A stretch of 64,000 bases of DNA, taken from Paramecium pentaurelia. Lineage: Eukaryota > Ciliophora > Oligohymenophorea > Peniculida > Parameciidae. Position numbers and translations under genes: made by a program. Below are positions 47,927 to 59,587 of this stretch, piece after piece. Location: assembly GCA_905183005.1 (NCBI GenBank), contig CAJJDO010000036.1, positions 310,001 through 374,000 of the forward strand, in the 5' to 3' direction. Numbering within the stretch: the first letter of the stretch is position 1; each line of letters opens with the position of its first letter. The notes below the pieces were generated by a model. That model was not told the origin of the DNA. It saw only the letters and a list, made by a program, of their open reading frames with translations, and searched no databases.

Positions 47927-49704
47927 ATGTAAAAGAACAAGATTTTCTTAAAAGGAATTAAATAATTTGATTTGTTCGCTTAACCTTTGCAATTACTAGT
48001 TGATAAAAAAGAATATCACTAAACATTATTTGGGTCTATTCTAACAGTCTTATTGTTGGCATTATTCTCAAACTTACTTTATTAAAAACTAGTTACATTA
48101 TTTGACAGGAGTAATCCAACTTCTTTGAGTTCAGAAATTTATCATTCTTAACCTGAATAATACAGTTTAATGCCATCAAACTTCACTATGACTTTTGCCT
48201 TTTAGAACTCATCCTATAACACTTATATAGATGAATCAATTTATGTTGTTAGCGCTTACCTTGTGAAAAAGAGTGCAAAACTCTAAGATGGATATAAAAT
48301 AGATGTATATGATAAGTAAGAGTTACCTTTAGTCAAATGCAATCAATAATTAATTTAATAGTAAGAACTAAAGGAATATTTTTCTCATTTAGATTTACCA
48401 ACTAATTATTGTATTGATTGGAATAAAATTCCTAATATATAAATTTAAGGAACTTTTGATGCTCCAAAATTTGAATACATTATTATGTAATTCAATACTT
48501 GTACTGAATAAAATAAAAAAAGCTAACCTTGCAAATCTTAGAAGGAAATTGAGTAGGCATTAACATAGAATTATTTTTCTTTTTAAATTTCATCTTAAAC
48601 TACAAATTTAAAGAATCCAAATTCTCCTTATCAACCAAAAGGTCAAGATCTCTTTACAACTATATCAAGTAATATTTATAAGGAAATTTCAATTTACTTA
48701 GAACCACTTACTACAATTACAGATGTAGGTTTAATTTAAACAAAATTGGAATATGAAAAAACTTTGAGATATGGAAGACATACAGAAATGTTGGATTTGA
48801 GTTAAAGTGACTTGATTATGAATGTAGTTATTAGACTTGATACAACTGAATATGTTGATTATAGAACATATCCAAAGATATAAGAAATTTTAGCAGAATT
48901 AGGTGGCTTATGGTAAGTATTGTTTAGTCTCTTTTATATTATATCTAAACCAATAAATAAAATTAGTCTTCTTCTTCAACTTATTAATTCTTTATATGAA
49001 TTTAAGGATAAATAATAATATGAAGATAATTTTTAATAAAAAGATTCTTCTTTAATTAAAAATGAGAAATCAGGTTCTCCTTTATAGAGATAGTTAGAAC
49101 AATAAGTTTAAATTTGTTAAGATTAAATTGTAACAAACAAGACTTTATCAATTAAAGAGAATATCTGTAATAAATAAGGTCGTAAGGATAGATCATACAA
49201 AACTATTCTTTAAACATATGTTCAATATCTACAAAAAGCCTTATTTCGTAAAAATAAAAATATTAAATTTGGATACATAAATGCATTTTAAGCTTTAAGA
49301 TGTATTGTCACTAAAGTATAATTATTAATAGATTTTAGGATGATGAAAATATACTTCAATTCAGACAAGCTCATAAAGAGATTTGTAATTAATTAAATAT
49401 TCTAAATATTTTAAAAAGACTATAAGATGTTGAAAAATTGAAACATATAATTTTTAATGACAATTAAAGAATTCTATTTGATAAATTTAATAATATCCCA
49501 TAAAAAGATTAATAAGATGAATTAAAGTTATATTCTGATTAACAAATAAAACAATAGGGAATTACTTAAGATGTAATCTTACAAATATTATCTGATTAAA
49601 ATAACGAAATTAATTAAAAACTTATAGCATCCTTAGATGTTACAGTAAGTAATTTATTATAAAAATGTAAATAAGATAATAATGATAATTTAGAAAAAAA
49701 TTGA
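47927..49704 (+). CDS. Two-TM membrane protein with large extracellular loop (ciliate-type)
   Basis: With a 23-nt intron at 49316-49338 the frame is exactly 584 codons. The N-terminus is cytosolic (KGIKQFDLFAQPLQLLVDKK) and leads into TM1 (GSILTVLLLALFSNLLY). A loop of about 300 residues has Cys and N-glycosylation sites (FAFQNSSYNTY, NTCTEQNKKSQPCKS). TM2 follows (ILAELGGLWQVLFSLFYIIS) and then a long Gln/Lys-rich cytosolic tail. The sequence E.GGLWQVLF before TM2 marks a ciliate family I know only by appearance. No function assigned. Confidence 0.8.
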
Positions 49705-49731
49705 ATTTCATAAATTAAATTTATAAATTAC

Positions 49732-50380
49732 TCAATCCTCTTTTTTTTGTACTTTTTATTATTTATTTTTTTATATCTCTTCTCTTTCTGAATCTAATCT
49801 ATTCATACAACAAATCATAAAAATCAAAAATAACATAACTACTATGACACCCTTAAATTATTAAATTCATATATACTATAAACATAGGATCTTTAAGATA
49901 CTCTATTATTTAATCAACTAATGTAAATTCTGATAATATTTCAATTTATAAAATGCCTTCCTTTTACCATCCTCCTTTAATAAATAAATCAAACTCATCA
50001 TTAGTTCTATTACCTTTTTAAAATAGTAAAAAAATACACCATAAAATTTATAACCAAATTTTGATTGTGGGGGAATATAAACCAAAGATGGAAATCCTTT
50101 TATTTTGAATCTGGAACAAAGTTGTGAATGTTATTCACAATTTACAGCTGCTGTATTGCTTTATTAGCCTTATATTTCCCATGTAGGAATCAATTTAATA
50201 CAATGAGGACACCATGGAGCATAAAACATTATAAATATTCCTTCATCTTTATCTATAACTTTTGTATTGATTTTTACTTAATAAATCATATTGCTCTTCA
50301 TTCAATAATTTAACTTTAGTATTTTCATCCCAATCATGAGCATATGAGAATGAAATCAAAAATAAAATTAGAATAATCAT
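49732..50380 (-). CDS. PDI-like membrane-anchored thioredoxin
   Basis: It starts with a signal peptide (MIILILFLISFSYAHDWDEN). The thioredoxin domain follows with GIFIMFYAPWCPHCIKLIPT; the active site is WCPHC, unlike the WCGHC of classical PDI. Then AAVNCEQHSQLCSRFKIKGF, PSLVYIPPQ (cis-Pro) and near the end a hydrophobic helix (VIVVMLFLIFMICCMNRL) with a basic tail, so it is likely a type-I ER membrane protein of the TMX kind. A first intron after LLSK and further ones near 49900 and 50020 are not fully placed. The convergent membrane-protein gene ends 27 nt away. Confidence 0.75.
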
Positions 50381-52021
50381 TTATATGTAAATATTAATTT
50401 TTATTATGACCAATAATGTTCTCTTTTGGATGCCTTAAGTATTTGCATACGAAGATGAATCTAAATATATATTCATTATTTTTTATTACTGTTTTTGCTT
50501 TTTTATATAAATCTCTAACTTTAGGATCTAAGAATTCTAAATACTTATCATAAGTATTTTTGAGATTTCCCCATGGAGATGCCTTATAATATAATAAAAT
50601 CAAAACACATTAATTACATTTTCCTTTAATTGCATAAAATAATGGAGTTCTTCCTTACTATAAAAATAAATAAAAATATTACTATATCTTTACTATTAAT
50701 TTCAGCATGATTTTATAAAATTAAGATTGCCATTTCTGGATAATCTCTAATAACTGCATGATGAAGCATAGTTAATTTAAAATTATCATAATCATAAACT
50801 AGATATTTATTATGATTAATAAATTGATTTACAAGATCAATATCATTGGCTTTTACTTTTTGAAAACATAATTTAGACTTTTCACTTTAGTAAGGTTTAG
50901 TTTAAAATACATTTCCAGTAATAATATCTTCATATTTTAATTTATGTTCAATCATCCAATGTAAAAATAAAGTGATTTATAACAATACACGTTTAATTTT
51001 ATTTTTTCTTTTTTAAATGATTAATAATTATTCATTTTCATTTTATTCATTAATTTTTGTATTATTATTAATAGATTAAGAATTAAATTGATTAATTTCA
51101 TTATGATGTGGATTTGAAAAAGGATTTTAAAAAATAGACTTCTTTTATAATTCTTTAATAGTTTCATAATCCTAAATAGTCAATTCATCATCTAATTCAA
51201 TTAGATCTTTAATTTCACTCTTATATTGATTATGTAATATGTTATTCTTAATACCTCTTTTGACAGAGGAATATAAATTAATATGTTGAATATTTTTAAT
51301 TTATAATTATTCCAAAATAGAATTTTAAGTATATTGATGCTCTTATTATGTTTAACAATGTCTTCTTAATTCATTATTTTTTTCAATAAATTCTATTTAA
51401 ATTTAAATTTTATAGTACATTCTAAATTCATGTTTCTATTAAGAGCTTTTTTCTTAATTCTACTCATAGTCGAGCTCATACTTATTAGTTCTTTTCTAAA
51501 TAAATATGATTACATTTACTAGTATTTTTTTGTTTAATTAAAATTGGTTTGATAGGTGTTTTAATAACAAAATACTTGTCACAATAATTTAATTCATTTT
51601 TATCATCTATTTTATTTTGTTAAACATTAACTTTAGTCTTATTCTAATTTTTTGTAGATTATGTCCTTGTAGCATTTAAGAATTCTAAGAAATTTTATTA
51701 TTATTCTATCTATTTATTTTATTTAGTAAACCAATTCACTCTTTAAACATCTGTTTTTTTTTCTAAATTAGGAAATTTACTAAAATCATATCTAGAATCT
51801 GGTTTTGTTATAGTCATAAAAGCTAAGTCTAAATTAGGGTCTTTCTTTGGAAGATTATTTATTGATCTTGATATTTTTTTGTGCGAGTTTGATAATTAAG
51901 AGTCAGTTTTATTTTTTTAAATTTAATCATTAGTTTCTGCAAGTGATAGTAATTAATTTGATCGGAGAAGCTAACTTGATGTATTGATTTTTCTTTTAAG
52001 TGAATAATACTGTCCTTTCAT
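50334..52021 (-). CDS. Ankyrin-repeat protein with disordered N-terminus
   Basis: Start MKGQYYSLKRKINTSSQLL. A Ser/Lys/Asn-rich N-terminal half is followed by a helical region that runs in one frame (KRKNKIKRVLLQITLFLHWM) into ankyrin repeats: DNFKLTMLHHAVIRDYPEMA, ILILQNHAEINSKD and QGRTPLFYAIKGKCNQCVLI. A 25-nt intron at 50658-50682 splits two repeats. One shift near 51490 is needed between the N-terminal and middle parts. With TGA as only stop the frame ends at 50334-50336, inside the next gene's signal-peptide region, an overlap of 47 nt. If TAA at 50394 were the stop there would be no overlap, but TAA is Gln elsewhere. Confidence 0.65.
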
Positions 52022-52346
52022 CTATCTCCTTTTTAATTGCTTTTATGATAAAATATAATTATAATTTTTACTAATAAATAATTCAAAACTATCAAGATGC
52101 TTAATAATTAAGTTAATTTATTAAAAATACAACATTATTTTCTTATAATTGGATAATTAAATATATAATCTCTATATTTGACAAAAAATAATATTTTTAT
52201 ACATTTTAATCTACTATCTTGAGTTTTATTTAATGTTATGAATTACTCTTATAAAAATGATCAATATATATATATAATAATAAAATGTTAGAATAAATAG
52301 ATTGAGATGATGATATATTGAATATAATTTTTATTTTAAATTAATT
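52022..52346. other. Divergent spacer
   Basis: About 325 nt, strongly AT-rich, with a TATATATATAATAATAA tract near 52266. Probable promoters of the ankyrin gene and profilin. Confidence 0.4.
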
Positions 52347-52842
52347 ATGGATTAAGGATTAGATGCTGGATAATTGTTGGCAGAATTGAAAAAGCAAGAT
52401 GAAGTAAATTATTTATAATAAATAATTAGTGGGCTAAAGCAATAATATTTGATGAAGATTTAAATGTGATTACACATAAAAATTGTGCAGCTTCAAAAGA
52501 AGAGTTGGCACCATACCTAAAGGCATACGATGTAAGAGATAATACAATTGGAGCTGGATTTGTGTTATTAGGAGAACATTATGAAGTTCATAGATGGCAT
52601 CCTCCTCTGGTTTATGGAAGAAGAGGTGATGCAGATGTAGGAGAAGGGATTTCATTAGCTAGAGTAATATGGAATAGATAATTATTGTTTAGGGGATTTG
52701 CAAAAAACATAATGGTAAGAGAGTGTATTTATTGATAACATATGAATTACCAATAGTTAGTGCAAGAGCTGTTCCATAATAAATTAATTTTTATAATCAA
52801 TTTATTGGTGAATTAGAGAAATTTGATATAAAGTAATAATGA
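52347..52842 (+). CDS. Profilin
   Basis: Profilin binds actin monomers and poly-proline. The gene has two introns (52404-52429, 26 nt; 52664-52692, 29 nt) and closes at exactly 146 codons, a typical profilin size. The N-terminus is MDQGLDAGQLLAELKKQDE, then WAKAIIFDEDLNVITHKNCA, GFVLLGEHYEVHRWHPPLVY, GRRGDADVGEGISLARGICK and the C-terminal helix VPQQINFYNQFIGELEKFDI. The G.R..G....GI pattern in the middle is the profilin signature in its ciliate form. The sequence is diverged from animal and yeast profilins, as known for ciliates. Confidence 0.85.
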
Positions 52843-52931
52843 GATATGAATAATATAATAAGATTAACAGAAATATATATATATATCTTGGATATAAAAT
52901 ATGTATTTTACTATACTAATGATAATCAAAT

Positions 52932-53605
52932 TCATTTTTTGGCTACTTTCTTTGCTCCTCTCTTTTGATAGAATGTATCATCTCTTCTAAATTCAAATTC
53001 CAAATCTCTAGTTGTGAGTACTTTATAAACATCTTTAATTGCATCAAGTCTATGCTCTAATTCTTTTTGATCGCTTTCATCAAGGAATCTTAATATTTTA
53101 TTTACAACTAATTTACATTCTATAAAATTTAGTGCCATCAACTCTAACTCTTGTTCTTCTTCCAAGAATGACTGATGGACTAATCAAATCTTCAAGTAAA
53201 CCCTCATAGACAGATGTAAGTGTTCTTGAGTTAGGTCTGGTTTAAGATCTGTGACTCTTTACCCATTTGCTTTCTATTGTTCTTTTGGCAGCTACTAATA
53301 TTGTAGCTTTGACTCTCTTTTCTAATTCAGGTAATAATTTTGAGCTATGATTAAATCAAAACTCTTACCTAATCTTATTATAAATGCTCAAACATGGATA
53401 TGGGATCAATACCAAATAGACCTATTTCTTTGCATTAATTTTTGCAGTGTAGTCAACAACAGATGACACTTTGAGATTTTTAACTTCAGTGATAGTTGTT
53501 TCGATTTATGTCAATGCTGATCCTACTTATTATTCTAAACTTGATAACTTTAGATTAGATTTAATTTCTTACTTCTTTCTTTTTCCAAAATTTATTAGCT
53601 GCCAT
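52932..53605 (-). CDS. RPS7: 40S ribosomal protein eS7 (RPS7), one frame break
   Basis: A clear eS7 match: YLVLIPYPCLSIYNKIR, LLPELEKRVKATILVAAKR, SRTLTSVYEGLLEDLISPS, VILGRRTRVRVDGTKFYRM, then KELEHRLDAIKDVYKVLTTR and DLEFEFRRDDTFY. The C-terminus is basic (QKRGAKKVAKK) and ends at TGA 52932-52934. A 24-nt intron at 53345-53368 is supported. After FYRM the frame must shift by one base, best placed at the GG pair at 53084-53085. The N-terminus (MAANKFWKKKE) also needs an unplaced junction. A broken frame in an essential ribosomal gene points to an assembly error or a decayed extra copy. Confidence 0.8.
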
Positions 53606-54004
53606 TTCTTATCAATAAAATTTGATTTTTTATTTAAATCTTTTTATATTAATAATTACATGTAATTATCTAAACTAATTAAAATATACATCTGAATCAA
53701 CATCTTTAATCATTATAGAATCTACAAATATATTAAGTTCTTTGTTTCTAAGAAACATAAGTTTGTTTATGAAAAATCAAATAAAAAATACTAAATTAAA
53801 ATAGAAATAATTTAAATCAAAAAGACTGCAATTACTATTTATAATTTTTTTAAATTTTATGATATCCAATAGATAATTATCATTTGATGATAATGAGGTA
53901 ATTCTAGATTTTAAAAGCAACTTCTTAAGTATGATAATTAATTAAAAGAAGTTTAATGATATAAATAATAAATAATTAAATAAATGTTTTCACTTATATT
54001 CTAA
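53606..54004. other. Spacer without gene
   Basis: About 400 nt between divergent eS7 and the next gene; A/T-rich, no protein-like frame. Expected to hold the eS7 promoter. Confidence 0.4.
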
Positions 54005-54829
54005 ATGATTGAGTTTTTATTGTCTGTTGCATTGTGTCTATTTATTAAAGTAGGAAGAGAAGAGACAAAAATGAGTGGAAGAGTACTTAAGTTTGCATAT
54101 AGGGTTGAAAAGAACCTACTTTATAATTATGAATTTGGAAGATATACAAAAGTAGGTAATGAGTTTACAATAGGTTTTCAGATTTTGCCTGATTCCATTT
54201 TTATTATCGACTTTATATCGCAAGGTTATGAAACTTAAATCATCCTTTAATTTGTATCAGATAATGTTATTAGTGATTGATTTATTATCATTGACTGATT
54301 ATATTAACACAACTGAGTCATATTAAAGATATTGTCTAGTTTATGCAATCAGAATAATTAGAACAACAATAATGTTGTTTGATTTAATTAGAGATATTAC
54401 AAAAGTGGCTATGATCCATTATGAACAAAGATTATAAGCAAAATAGCTATAAATATAATAACAACTTTAATAAAATCAATAAGAATAAACAAAACTATAG
54501 GAGAGCTAAGATGAAGAATCAGACATGGATGAATCATAGAAATTAATCAATACAAAAAAATAGTAATAATAATAAACATTAATAAAACGACTAATATTTC
54601 CATAAATGAAAATTCCTTGCATTGCATTAAATTTAATAATCAATCAACAGTAATATTATATTTAAATAATTGATCCTTGGAGTTTTGATAAATCATTCTC
54701 TTAAATCTAAATCAGAGAGCAATTATTAATAATGATTAAACTTAACTTTTGTTGCTAAATTTATTAAAACATAAAGAAAACTAAATGTAATTAATAAGCA
54801 CTTTATTAATATAGAGAATTAATAGCTGA
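54005..54829 (+). CDS. Unknown helical protein with Gln-rich segment
   Basis: Starts MIEFLLSVALCLFIKVGREE (or the internal Met MSGRVLKFAYRV). Helices follow: NLLYNYEFGRYTKVGNEFTI, DSIFIIDFISQ, YQIMLLVIDLLSLTDYINTT and YCLVYAIRIIRTTIMLFDL, then a Gln-rich, acidic stretch (QDEESDMDESQKL). One base of the GG at 54224-54225 must go to join the halves, and the end near 54829 is approximate. The spacing of amphipathic helices loosely resembles peroxisomal PEX11 proteins, but no diagnostic motif is seen. Confidence 0.5.
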
Positions 54830-54900
54830 ATATCTATCTTAAATTATTTGGATGAATTGATTAATAAATTTGTATATATTTATTAAATTATATATATATA

Positions 54901-57033
54901 TCAATCTACTTCTTCCATTTTTGATTTGGTAGCTTCAGTATTGGCTGTCTCACTTTTCTTTTCTAAACTTGGTAACTTTTCATCTTCTTCTTCAATTGTT
55001 GTATCATCTATAGATAATCCCAATTTTATCATCTTATGAATTCTACTAGCAAAATGTGCTGGATCATCTAAACTAAATCCTGAAGTCAATAAAGCTGTCT
55101 CATACAATAACCAAATAAGATCTTTAACAGTTTTATCACTCTTATCTTTATCTGCTTTCTTTTTCAATTCAGTCATTATTGGATGAGATGCATTGATTTC
55201 TAATGTTTTCTTAGACATCATATAACTACTCATTGATGGATCTCTTAATGCTTAAGCTTTCATAATTCTTTCCATATTAGCTGACCATCCATATTCACCT
55301 GTTACTAAAACACAAGGAGATTATTCTAATCTTTATCCTAATTAAACTTTCTCTATTTTATCACCTAGAATATCTTTTATTAATTTGCATAGTCCTTCAA
55401 ATTATGATTTAAGTTCTTCAAATTTCTTCTTCTCATCTTCAGTTTAATCTAATTCTAATCCTTCCTTACTGCAATTCTTCAATTTCTTTCCTTCAAATTC
55501 TTTCAACTATTAAATTACATATTCATCAATAGGATCAACCATATAAATTACTTCATAATCTTTCTTCTTTAAACTTTCAACAAATGGAGAAGCACCTACA
55601 GAAGCTTTTGATTCACCTGTTATGAAATAAATATCTTTTTATCCTTCTTTCATTTTACTAATATAGTCTTTCAAAGAAATTTAGTCTTCTCCACTTTTTG
55701 AAGTGTGGAATCTTAAGAATTCAGCTAATTTAGTTCTGTTAGCAGAATCTTCATGAATACCTAATTTAATATTTTTGGAGAACTATTCATAGAATTTTTT
55801 ATAATCTTCAGCATTTTCTGAAAGTTCTTAGAACATTTCAATACATTTTTTAGTAATGTTCTTTTTAATCACTTTCAATATTTTATTATGTTATAAGAAT
55901 TCTCTTGATATATTTAATGGTAAGTCTTCTGAATCTACAACTCCTTTGATAAATCCTAAATATTCTGGAATCAATTCTTCACAATCATCCATAATGAAAA
56001 CTCTTCTAACATATAATTTGATATTATTCTTTTTCTTTTTAGTTTCAAACAAATCAAAAGGTGCTCTTTTAGGAATGAATAGTACAGCCTTGAATTCTAA
56101 ACCACCTTCAACTGAAAACTATTTAACACTTAAATGATCTTCCCAATCATTTGTTAAAGATTTGTAAAAGTTTGCATACTCTTCTTTTGTTATTTCTTCT
56201 GGTTTTTTCATCCACAAAGGTTTATTCTTATTAACTTATTCAAATTCAGTAGTAACTTCTTTAATCTTTTTTTTCTTTTTTTTCTCATCTTTGCTCTTCT
56301 CCTCTTAAACTTCTCCCTCTTCAGTCTTCTTTTCTTTATTATCTTCTTCATCATCACTAACTTCTTTCTCATGAGTTTTTTCAATTTACAATTCAATAGG
56401 GAATCCAATAAATTCTGAGTGTTTCTTAACTAAATCTTTAAGTCTCTTTTCCTCCAAAAATTCTAAATTGTCCTATTTAAGATGAAGAATAACAGATGAT
56501 CCTCTAGTTAATTAATTAGGATTCTCACTATCATCATAGATAAAGAATGTTCCTCCAGCTTATGATTCCCATCTATATTATTATTAACCAACAGCTTTTG
56601 AAAGTACAACTACTTTATCTGCAACTAAATAAGCAGAATAGAAACCAACACCAAATTGTCCAATCATAGAAATATCAGCTCCAGAATTGAGTGCTTCCAT
56701 AAATGCTTTTGTTCCAGATTTAGCAATTGTACCAAGATTATTAATTAATTCATCTCTTGTCATACCAATACCAGTATCTTAAATAGTTAAAGTGTTATTG
56801 TTTTTATCTGGAATAATTTTAATTTTGAAATTAGGTTCAACATTTAATCCTGCACTATCTGGATCTGTAATAGATTTGTATCTGATTTTATCTAGAGCAT
56901 CAGAAGCATTTGAAATTAATTCTCTTAGGAAGATTTCTTTATTTGAATAGAATGTATTAATGATGAGACCCATCAATTGTTGAATATCTGCATTAAAGTG
57001 GAATTATTCTTCTTTATTTTGAGTTGTTGACAT
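54901..57033 (-). CDS. HSP90: Cytosolic HSP90 chaperone
   Basis: A complete, intronless gene of 710 codons. The N-terminal ATPase (GHKL) domain shows FYSNKEIFLRELISNASDAL, DTGIGMTRDEL, LGTIAKSGTKAF and GQFGVGFYSAYLVADKV. A charged linker (about residues 215-265, rich in Glu and Lys) precedes the middle domain (LYVRRVFIMDDCEELIPEYL, VVDSEDLPLNISRE). The dimerisation domain follows, and the protein ends MEEVD, the cytosolic co-chaperone docking signal, directly before TGA 54901-54903. All usual catalytic residues are present. The upstream region carries heat-shock elements. It is a strong anchor for the genetic code: many TAA/TAG codons fall on conserved Gln. Confidence 0.98.
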
Positions 57034-57094
57034 TGTTTAAATTAATTGTTGTTTCTTAACATTTGAGTCAAATATTTAAAAGATAAAATCTCTA

Positions 57095-57152
57095 GAATTT
57101 TCGAAAATCAAGAATTTCTATGAGTTCTTTATAAATTAGTAAAATTCTGGAA
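57095..57152 (-). promoter_or_regulatory. Heat-shock elements upstream of HSP90
   Basis: Two perfect inverted heat-shock-factor half-site pairs occur 62-119 nt before the HSP90 start: GAAttTTC at 57095-57102 and TTCtgGAA at 57145-57152. Between them lies an imperfect pair (GAAtTTC at 57112-57118) and a further TTC. HSF binds alternating nGAAn units, so heat-inducible transcription is expected. The same block is 130-190 nt upstream of the divergent GAF gene and could act on it too. Confidence 0.6.
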
Positions 57153-57282
57153 ATTTGTAAAAAGTTAATTAATTTTGTACTTAATTTAATTATAATTAAT
57201 TTTTTGTAATTAATTTAATGAATTATATAAATAAATATATAAAAACTATATAAATGTATTATAATAGTATTTAAATATAATA

Positions 57283-59572
57283 ATGTAAATATCAGATAAT
57301 GCAAAAGCATCACGCAAAGGATTAGGATTACTCCTTAATCAACATCATCGTTAACACTTTTCAGAGGACTTTCAAAGACCATAATAATTAGGAACTCCAA
57401 GATCTTATATGTAAGCCTTACCAAAGATGAGTACTCAATTTAATTCTGTGAGTACTACAAACTCAAATACTAGAAAATTAATAAGTGCTGAGAGACCCAC
57501 TATTACCATAGCTGAAGAGCAAGATTCCTATGGTTATAGATAGTAAGACTAATTGGATGAAGAACTCTTAGTAACTATTTATTAAAAATGCAGCGAATTC
57601 GTGAAATGCATGAAATTCTTAAATCTAGATGCAGTACTTTAGATTTATTGATCTCAGTTATTGGTGGCAAAGAGTTTGTACACAATATTAAAAACCAAAC
57701 TACATTATAAAAGATTTAAGAATTGTTAAAAAGCATTTCTTAAACATTATAACAATCTGCAAAGACTGAAATAGAATTAGGCTTCAAAATGAGGGAAATA
57801 GAGAGGAAGAATAGTATATTAATTAACTTATCGTAGTTAAGTATTCATCATTATAAATGAAGTAACTGAAATTATCAGATAAAAATCAATCTCTATAAAG
57901 TGTGATTGATGTACATAGTTAAAAGACCAATAAATTATTGGATGAGAATTCTAAATTATAGAAACAATTAAAACAAGAAAGAAAATTAAATGCATCTAAT
58001 TCTAAAAAAATCACAGCATTAGAAAAAAGAATTGAATTTCTTTTGGAAAATGATGTAAATTCTGCCTTGAATCCTAATGATAAATTAAGGAGTAGTCTTA
58101 ATGAATTGTTAAAAGAAAATGAATTAATAAAAAGAGAATTTGAACATAAGAAATAAGAATTAGAGAGAGTTCAAGGAAAACTTAATTAATATACATAATT
58201 GGTTAATCGATTATAAAAGACAATTGATAATATGAGGAAGAAAAATTAAGATGATATGGGTAAAGATGAAAAATCAGTATTTAGAAAAGATGATATTGAT
58301 TTATTAGTTAATTTTAGAATACCTTAAACTTTAGATTTTAGAGTAGTTAGTTAAAGATTAAACAATTAACATTTGTTAAATGATCTTACTGATAAAGGTG
58401 TATTAGCTACTTGTTAACATAATTTTACACTCCCTGTAGAATCATAAAAAGAATAATTCTAAATCATAGCTTAATAATTATTATCTTATAAAGAATTTGC
58501 TGAAAAGATGAATTAATTTTTCTTTTATATGGAATAATTTAGTAAATGTATTCTATTTGAAGATGTAAAATATATATTTTTAATTATTAGATTATTCATT
58601 AAGTTAATAGAGTATTACCATAAGTATTTGGATGTGAATAAGTTAGACTATGGTTAATAGATGGAATGAATGGAACCATATTTACTTATTTAGAAACAGG
58701 CAATCAAATTAGAGCTTTATAACATAAGGGTTAAGTTGCTGATGTCTTTAAATTGAGGGCTGCCTAAAATATCTCTTAAGCTTCTTAAAAACCTTTATTA
58801 TATAGAATAAATGATTCAGAATAAGCTGATTATGCTAGAAATGCTTTGTTATTACCATTGTTTTGTGAGACCAATGATGCTATCAGAGGTGTTTTGGAAG
58901 TGACCAATACTGAAAATGAATTCTTTTCTTTTGATGAAGAATACTTTGGTATTTTAGCATCACATTAACTTGGGCATTTGCTATAAAGATTAATTGATAA
59001 GTAACAAATCTAGTAGATTTAGTTAATCATGGATAATTACTTAGAAATATAGAGGAATGATGATGGATGGTTTTACTAATCTAATGAAAAGTTAAAGTAA
59101 ATAAGAGTTCTCTTCTAAAGTGTAATTAAGTCTTAGTTAAATCTTTGGATTCTCATAAGTCTTGTTTTACTTTTTTGAAGATAATCAACTTGTGGATTAT
59201 AGCGGTCAAGAGGTTAGAAAATATGATGTTTAATATGGATTAGCTGGGATGGTGGCTCATACAAAACAGAAATTGATAATAAATGATGTAAAAAGCTCAA
59301 TTCATTTCAATCAAGCTGTAGACATTAAGTCTATTTTACCAATATTTGCCCAACCGTTATTAGACAAAAATAATAATACAGTTGCTGTTATTGAAGTAAT
59401 CAAAATTCTAATATATTAGACTTGTTTAAAATGTAAATTAAAAGTATAAGTTGAGAAGGATCAATTATTATCACCAAGTGAAGGAGTATTAGGAATGGAA
59501 GAGCCATTAACTAAACAACTTGCACATTTTGTTGATATAATAGTAGCAGCCTTGTGTAATATAAGATTCTGA
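57283..59572 (+). CDS. GAF-domain protein with coiled coil
   Basis: Starts MQISDNAKASRKGLGLLLNQ. After a disordered head and a 23-nt intron (57571-57593, ending CAG) comes a coiled coil, then two GAF-like domains. The first ends RNALLLPLFCETNDAIRGVL and VTNTENEFFSFDEEYFGIL; the second has YDVQYGLAGMVAHTKQKLII, then NQAVDIKSILPIFAQPLL and NNTVAVIEVIKI. These are the small-molecule-binding fold used by phosphodiesterases and cyclases, but no catalytic HD or cyclase domain follows. The end RFxTGA is at 59570-59572. Several short introns (about 57840, 58570-58600, 59390-59440) are not exactly placed. Confidence 0.7.
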
Positions 59573-59587
59573 TTTTAATTATTTATA

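Noticed and set aside
52880..52900. (AT)n tract as a possible structural or origin element
   Set aside because: Simple AT tracts of this size are common in this composition; nothing distinguishes this one.
53471..53665. Plus-strand frame with a signal-peptide-like start
   Set aside because: It overlaps the N-terminal exons of eS7 on the other strand and has no family features.
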